18,044 nucleotides of DNA from M3007 sp964392655. GTDB lineage: Bacteria; Bacteroidota; Bacteroidia; Chitinophagales; Saprospiraceae. The notes under the pieces are model-generated. The model had not been told where the DNA came from and ran no database searches. It worked only from the letters and a program-made list of their open reading frames with translations. Below, piece by piece: positions 15,112 to 18,044 of this stretch (positions within the stretch are counted from its first letter, which is position 1; every line of letters begins with the position of its first letter). The stretch is from positions 1 through 18,044 of the forward strand of contig CAYMQY010000072.1 in NCBI GenBank assembly GCA_964392655.1, given 5' to 3'. The position numbers were made by a program, and so were the translations under genes.

Positions 15112-16026
15112 ATGATGAATCGTACCATTTTCACCCTGCTCCTTCTTCTGACACTTGCCCAAGCCAATGCTCAGGGTGAACTGAACTGCACGGTGCGCAT
15201 CAATACCCCGCAGTTGCAAAGCACCGACCGTCGCGTTTTCGACCAGTTGGAGGTAACGATGCGCGAGTTTCTCAATTCGACAAAATGGACCAACGACGTT
15301 TTTGAACTTGATGAGCGCATCAAGTGCAATTTCATCCTGACGATCAAGAGCGAACAGGGGAATACGTTTGAAGCCGAATTGGCCGTGCAAGCGGTTCGTC
15401 CGGTGTACGGCAGCGGATACGAGACGCCGATGCTTTCGCACTTAGACAAAGACATTACGTTCCAGTACGATCAGAACCAACCGATTGTTTTCCAGCCGGA
15501 TGCCCCGGACAACCAAAACCTGCCTGCGGTACTTGCCTTCTATGTGTATGTGATCCTCGCAATGGACTACGATTCGTATGCACTGTACGGCGGCGATCAG
15601 CACTTGGTCACGGCACAACAAATCGTCACCAACCTGCAGAACTCTTCCAGTAACAAAAGTGCCGGCTGGCGTCCTGCCGATGGAGGTAAAAACCGCAACC
15701 GCTACTGGATTATCGAGAATCTGATGAATCCGCGGGTTCGACCGTACCGGGCCGCCATGTACACCTACCACCGGAAAGGTCTCGACATGTTTTCCAGCGA
15801 CATGGAAGTCGGCAAGCAGGCGATCATGCTGGCGCTCGAAGAAGTGGACAAAGTGAACACGGCGTATTTCAACTCCATGATCACCCAGATGTTTGCCAAT
15901 GCCAAAAAAGACGAATTGGTGGAGATGTGGAAAATCGGAGGCAAACAGCAGAAAGACCGCGTACAGCAAATTATGACAAAAATTGATCCGGCAAATACCC
16001 AGCGTTACCGGGAAATCGGGTCTTAA
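15112..16026 (+). CDS. porD: DUF4835 family protein, PorD-like T9SS component
   Basis: 304 residues with a signal peptide (MMNRTIFTLLLLLTLAQANAQ, cleavage after ANA or AQ). The mature part opens with LNCTVRINTPQLQSTDRRVF, then LEVTMREFLNSTKWTND. It continues with the hallmarks FNSTKWT-like, DAPDNQNLPAVLAFYVYVILAMDYDSYA and GGDQHLVTAQQIVTNLQ, followed by IENLMNPRVRPYR and YTYHRKGLDMFSSD. These fit DUF4835 (PF16119), a Bacteroidota periplasmic or envelope family that is now often annotated as T9SS protein PorD. Its place right after coaBC is conserved in the phylum, where recN usually comes next. Here rseP follows after 38 bp. The family is sure; the exact role in secretion is less so. The window's own T9SS substrate (823-7848) fits the presence of this machinery. 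Confidence 0.87.
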   Translation: MMNRTIFTLLLLLTLAQANAQGELNCTVRINTPQLQSTDRRVFDQLEVTMREFLNSTKWTNDVFELDERIKCNFILTIKSEQGNTFEAELAVQAVRPVYGSGYETPMLSHLDKDITFQYDQNQPIVFQPDAPDNQNLPAVLAFYVYVILAMDYDSYALYGGDQHLVTAQQIVTNLQNSSSNKSAGWRPADGGKNRNRYWIIENLMNPRVRPYRAAMYTYHRKGLDMFSSDMEVGKQAIMLALEEVDKVNTAYFNSMITQMFANAKKDELVEMWKIGGKQQKDRVQQIMTKIDPANTQRYREIGS

Positions 16027-16030
16027 CTCG

Positions 16031-16063
16031 CTGTTGGCCAACAGCCAACAGCCAACAGCCAAG
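16031..16063. repeat. Heptamer array filling the porD-rseP spacer
   Basis: One inverted heptamer CTGTTGG (16031-16037) is followed by three direct copies of CCAACAG (16038-16058) and a partial CCAAG. The first two units form a perfect 14-bp palindrome. The array starts four bases past the porD stop and ends one base before the rseP ATG, so it replaces any ordinary ribosome-binding region. Confidence 0.9.
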
Positions 16064-16064
16064 A

Positions 16065-17414
16065 ATGGATACCTTAGTCAATATCACCCAGTTTCTACTT
16101 AGCCTTTCCCTGCTCATTGTATTGCATGAGATGGGCCACTTTCTTCCGGCCCGCTGGTTCAAGACGCGTGTGGAAAAATTTTATCTTTTTTTTGATGCCG
16201 CCCCGTTCAACTCGCTCTGGAAAGTCAACAAGGGCGGCACCGAATATGGTATTGGCTGGATCCCCTTGGGCGGCTATGTAAAAATATCGGGCATGGTGGA
16301 CGAAAGCATGGACACTGAAGCGCTCAAGCAGCCGCCCCAACCCTGGGAGTTTCGTTCCAAACCAGCCTGGCAACGGCTCATCATCATGATTGGCGGTGTC
16401 ACTGTCAATTTCCTGCTCGGTTTTGCCATTTTTGCCATGATGCTCTGGTATTTTGGTAAGGCTTATGTCCCCAACTCCGAATTGAAACAGGGCCTTGCTT
16501 TCGACAAGGTGCTGCTGGATCAAGGATTCAAACAGGGAGATGTCCTCACCAAAATCGGCCAGACACCGGTGCCACATGTGGATGCGGCCGTCTTTGTGGA
16601 GCAAGTTGTGCTCAACGACGCACGCGAAGTAACGGTGCAGCGCGACGGGCAGGAAGTGTCATTTCGCCTGAAGGAAAATGTAGCCGAACAACTCACCAGC
16701 CAAAAGGTGCCCAAGGTTTTGCTTATGTCGCCCCGCATCCCGTTCTATGTAGCCGAGGTGGCGCCGGGCAAGCCCGCTGAAGAAGCCGGCGTTCAGGTGG
16801 GTGACCGCATTCTTGCCTTCAACGGCTCCCCTACCCTCTTTTATGACCAGTTTGGCCCCCTGGCTATGCAGCAAAAAGGCAAACCCGCCAAACTCACGCT
16901 GCTGCGCAAATCGGATACCGTCACCATCAACTTGACGCTTACCCCGGAAGGCACCATCGGGGTACGCCCTAAAACTGACGGTTTTTTCCAGATCGAACGC
17001 GAACGCTATGCGCTGGCCCAGGCCATACCCGGCGGTATTCAGATGGGGGTAGACTTTTTGAATAACCAGTTAAAAGCCTTCGGCAAGATGTTCAGCGGCG
17101 AGATCGCCGTGAAGGACAACCTCGGCAGCCTGATCAGTATTGGAAAAATGTACGGCACTTCGTGGGACTGGGAGCGCTTCTGGTCGCTGACGGCTTCGCT
17201 CAGCATTCTCCTGGCGTTTATGAACCTGCTACCAATTCCGGCCCTCGACGGTGGCTATGTGGTATTCCTGCTCTGGGAAGTCGTGAGTGGGCGCAGGGTC
17301 AGCGACAAGTTTATGGAAAAGGCGGTCACCGTCGGATTTTTCCTCCTGATCGGTCTGATGGTGTATGCCTTTGGACTTGACCTCTGGCGTCACGTCTTTC
17401 AGAAATTCTTTTGA
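16065..17414 (+). CDS. rseP: RseP-type site-2 intramembrane zinc metalloprotease
   Basis: 449 residues, polytopic inner-membrane protease of the S2P/M50 family. The zinc motif HEMGH (H21, E22, H25) lies in the first membrane helix. The second catalytic motif is IPALDGG, with Asp395 near the C-terminal helices. Between them lie WIPLGGYVKISGM (the conserved GGY/F loop), a second membrane segment (LIIMIGGVTVNFLLGFAIFAM), and two PDZ domains (~145-215, with FKQGDVLTKIGQTPV; ~220-300, with PAEEAGVQVGDRILAFNG). Length equals that of E. coli RseP (450). In E. coli it cleaves anti-sigma factor RseA in the envelope stress response and also clears signal peptides. The substrate here is unknown and no anti-sigma gene is nearby. 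It lies downstream of porD and 11 bp before hscB. Confidence 0.95.
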   Translation: MDTLVNITQFLLSLSLLIVLHEMGHFLPARWFKTRVEKFYLFFDAAPFNSLWKVNKGGTEYGIGWIPLGGYVKISGMVDESMDTEALKQPPQPWEFRSKPAWQRLIIMIGGVTVNFLLGFAIFAMMLWYFGKAYVPNSELKQGLAFDKVLLDQGFKQGDVLTKIGQTPVPHVDAAVFVEQVVLNDAREVTVQRDGQEVSFRLKENVAEQLTSQKVPKVLLMSPRIPFYVAEVAPGKPAEEAGVQVGDRILAFNGSPTLFYDQFGPLAMQQKGKPAKLTLLRKSDTVTINLTLTPEGTIGVRPKTDGFFQIERERYALAQAIPGGIQMGVDFLNNQLKAFGKMFSGEIAVKDNLGSLISIGKMYGTSWDWERFWSLTASLSILLAFMNLLPIPALDGGYVVFLLWEVVSGRRVSDKFMEKAVTVGFFLLIGLMVYAFGLDLWRHVFQKFF

Positions 17415-17425
17415 GGCGCAACCGC

Positions 17426-17950
17426 ATGAATTACTTTGATTTTTATGGAATCCCTGTTTCGTTTCAGGTGGATGAGGCGACATTGCGCCGCATTTTTTAC
17501 CGGAACAGCAAACAATATCACCCGGATTTTCACACACTTTCAGGGGAAGAGCAGCAAGCGGATATGCTGGAAATGGCGACACTGAACAACGATGCTTACC
17601 AGACGCTTTCCGACCCGGACAAACGAATACGCTACATTTTGACGATCAAAGGCCTGCTGGAAGATGAAAGCAAGTTGAGCGTTCCGCAGGAGTTTTTGCT
17701 GGATATGATGGAGATTAACGAAGCGCTGATGGAACTGGAGTTTGAACCGGATCCTGAACGCCGGGAGTCGGTAGAGTTCGCTGTTGATAGTCTGGAAAAA
17801 AGTCTGGACGAAAATATTCGTCCGATACTTGATTCCTATTCCGATCAGACCGGTACTGCGGAAGACCTGCAGGCCGTACTCGAATATTTTTTGAAAAAAA
17901 GGTACTTGTTGCGTGTTCGAGAAAATCTCTCTAAGTTTGCGCCCCGTTAA
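17426..17950 (+). CDS. hscB: Fe-S cluster assembly co-chaperone HscB
   Basis: 174 residues from the ATG at 17426, 11 bp after rseP's stop; a TTG start overlapping rseP is possible but unlikely. The N-terminal J-domain (MNYFDFYGIPVSFQVD, with YRNSKQYHPDF; HPD at 32-34, the same place as in E. coli HscB) should stimulate an Hsp70 (HscA or DnaK). The C-terminal three-helix HSCB domain (FLLDMMEINEALMELE, then LEYFLKKRYLLRVREN) binds the IscU-type scaffold. Length is close to E. coli HscB (171). It is not next to hscA, iscU or fdx here, so the partner must be encoded elsewhere. Tight spacing implies co-transcription with rseP. Confidence 0.92.
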   Translation: MNYFDFYGIPVSFQVDEATLRRIFYRNSKQYHPDFHTLSGEEQQADMLEMATLNNDAYQTLSDPDKRIRYILTIKGLLEDESKLSVPQEFLLDMMEINEALMELEFEPDPERRESVEFAVDSLEKSLDENIRPILDSYSDQTGTAEDLQAVLEYFLKKRYLLRVRENLSKFAPR

Positions 17951-17960
17951 ACGAGAGCAC

Positions 17961-18043
17961 GCGGGAATGGCGGAATGGTAGACGCGCTGGTCTCAAACAC
18001 CAGTGACTTCACGGTCATGCGAGTTCGAGTCTCGCTTCCCGCA
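17961..18043 (+). tRNA. tRNA-Leu (CAA anticodon)
   Basis: This is a class II tRNA. The acceptor stem GCGGGAA (17961-17967) pairs with TTCCCGC (18036-18042), discriminator A at 18043. The anticodon stem CTGGT/ACCAG encloses loop CTCAAAC, with anticodon CAA at 17994-17996, reading UUG. A long variable arm (TGAC...GTCA) and the T arm GCGAG-TTCGAGT-CTCGC are complete. The next base, the last of the window, is C, so an encoded CCA tail is possible but unseen. It begins ten bases after the hscB stop. Confidence 0.96.
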
Positions 18044-18044
18044 C

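Noticed and set aside
17411..17425. TTG start for hscB overlapping the rseP stop
   Set aside because: The ATG at 17426 places the HPD motif at residues 32-34, as in E. coli HscB, and needs no rare start codon.

Overview
The window looks like draft-assembly sequence (two runs of N) from a moderately GC-rich Bacteroidota bacterium, most likely of the Saprospiria/Cytophagia/Chitinophagia kind. The pointers are a C-terminal type IX secretion (T9SS) sorting domain, a Bacteroidota-type omega subunit, a DUF4835/PorD protein, TAnnTTTG-type promoter boxes and almost no Shine-Dalgarno sequences. The species cannot be named from the sequence alone.

Left part (1-11489, minus strand), read in transcription order from the right: a promoter with a 16-bp palindrome (11442-11489); three tandem paralogous secreted proteins ending in a DUF1566/Lcl_C C-type-lectin-like domain (10278-11426, 9037-10200, 7906-8991); a 2341-residue multidomain secreted protein (FN3, two LamG, carboxypeptidase-regulatory-like, SbsA-type Ig, BACON-like modules, T9SS tail; 823-7848); and a strong intrinsic terminator (751-785). 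Spacers of 45-65 bp without recognisable promoters suggest one transcription unit for the four genes. Beyond the terminator lies the 5' part of a BNR/sortilin-like propeller protein (1-700) that leaves the window and carries a 10-N gap near its start.

Middle (11521-12504, minus): an orphan paaA, the diiron oxygenase subunit of phenylacetyl-CoA epoxidase, without paaBCDE beside it.

Right part (12744-18043, plus): a compact run bamD - rpoZ - coaBC - porD (DUF4835) - rseP - hscB - tRNA-Leu(CAA). It joins outer-membrane assembly (BamD), transcription (omega), coenzyme A synthesis (CoaBC, broken by a 100-N gap), T9SS (PorD-like), intramembrane proteolysis (RseP) and Fe-S co-chaperoning (HscB). 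Two of its spacers hold striking short-repeat elements: a 32-bp near-perfect inverted repeat after bamD and a CCAACAG heptamer array filling the porD-rseP spacer.

The most interesting candidate for something undescribed is the trio of tandem lectin-fold proteins. Their C-termini resemble the variable regions of diversity-generating retroelement targets, and two of them are followed directly by inverted repeats. No reverse transcriptase or template repeat is present in the window, and the paralogs do not share a nucleotide backbone, so this remains a hypothesis.
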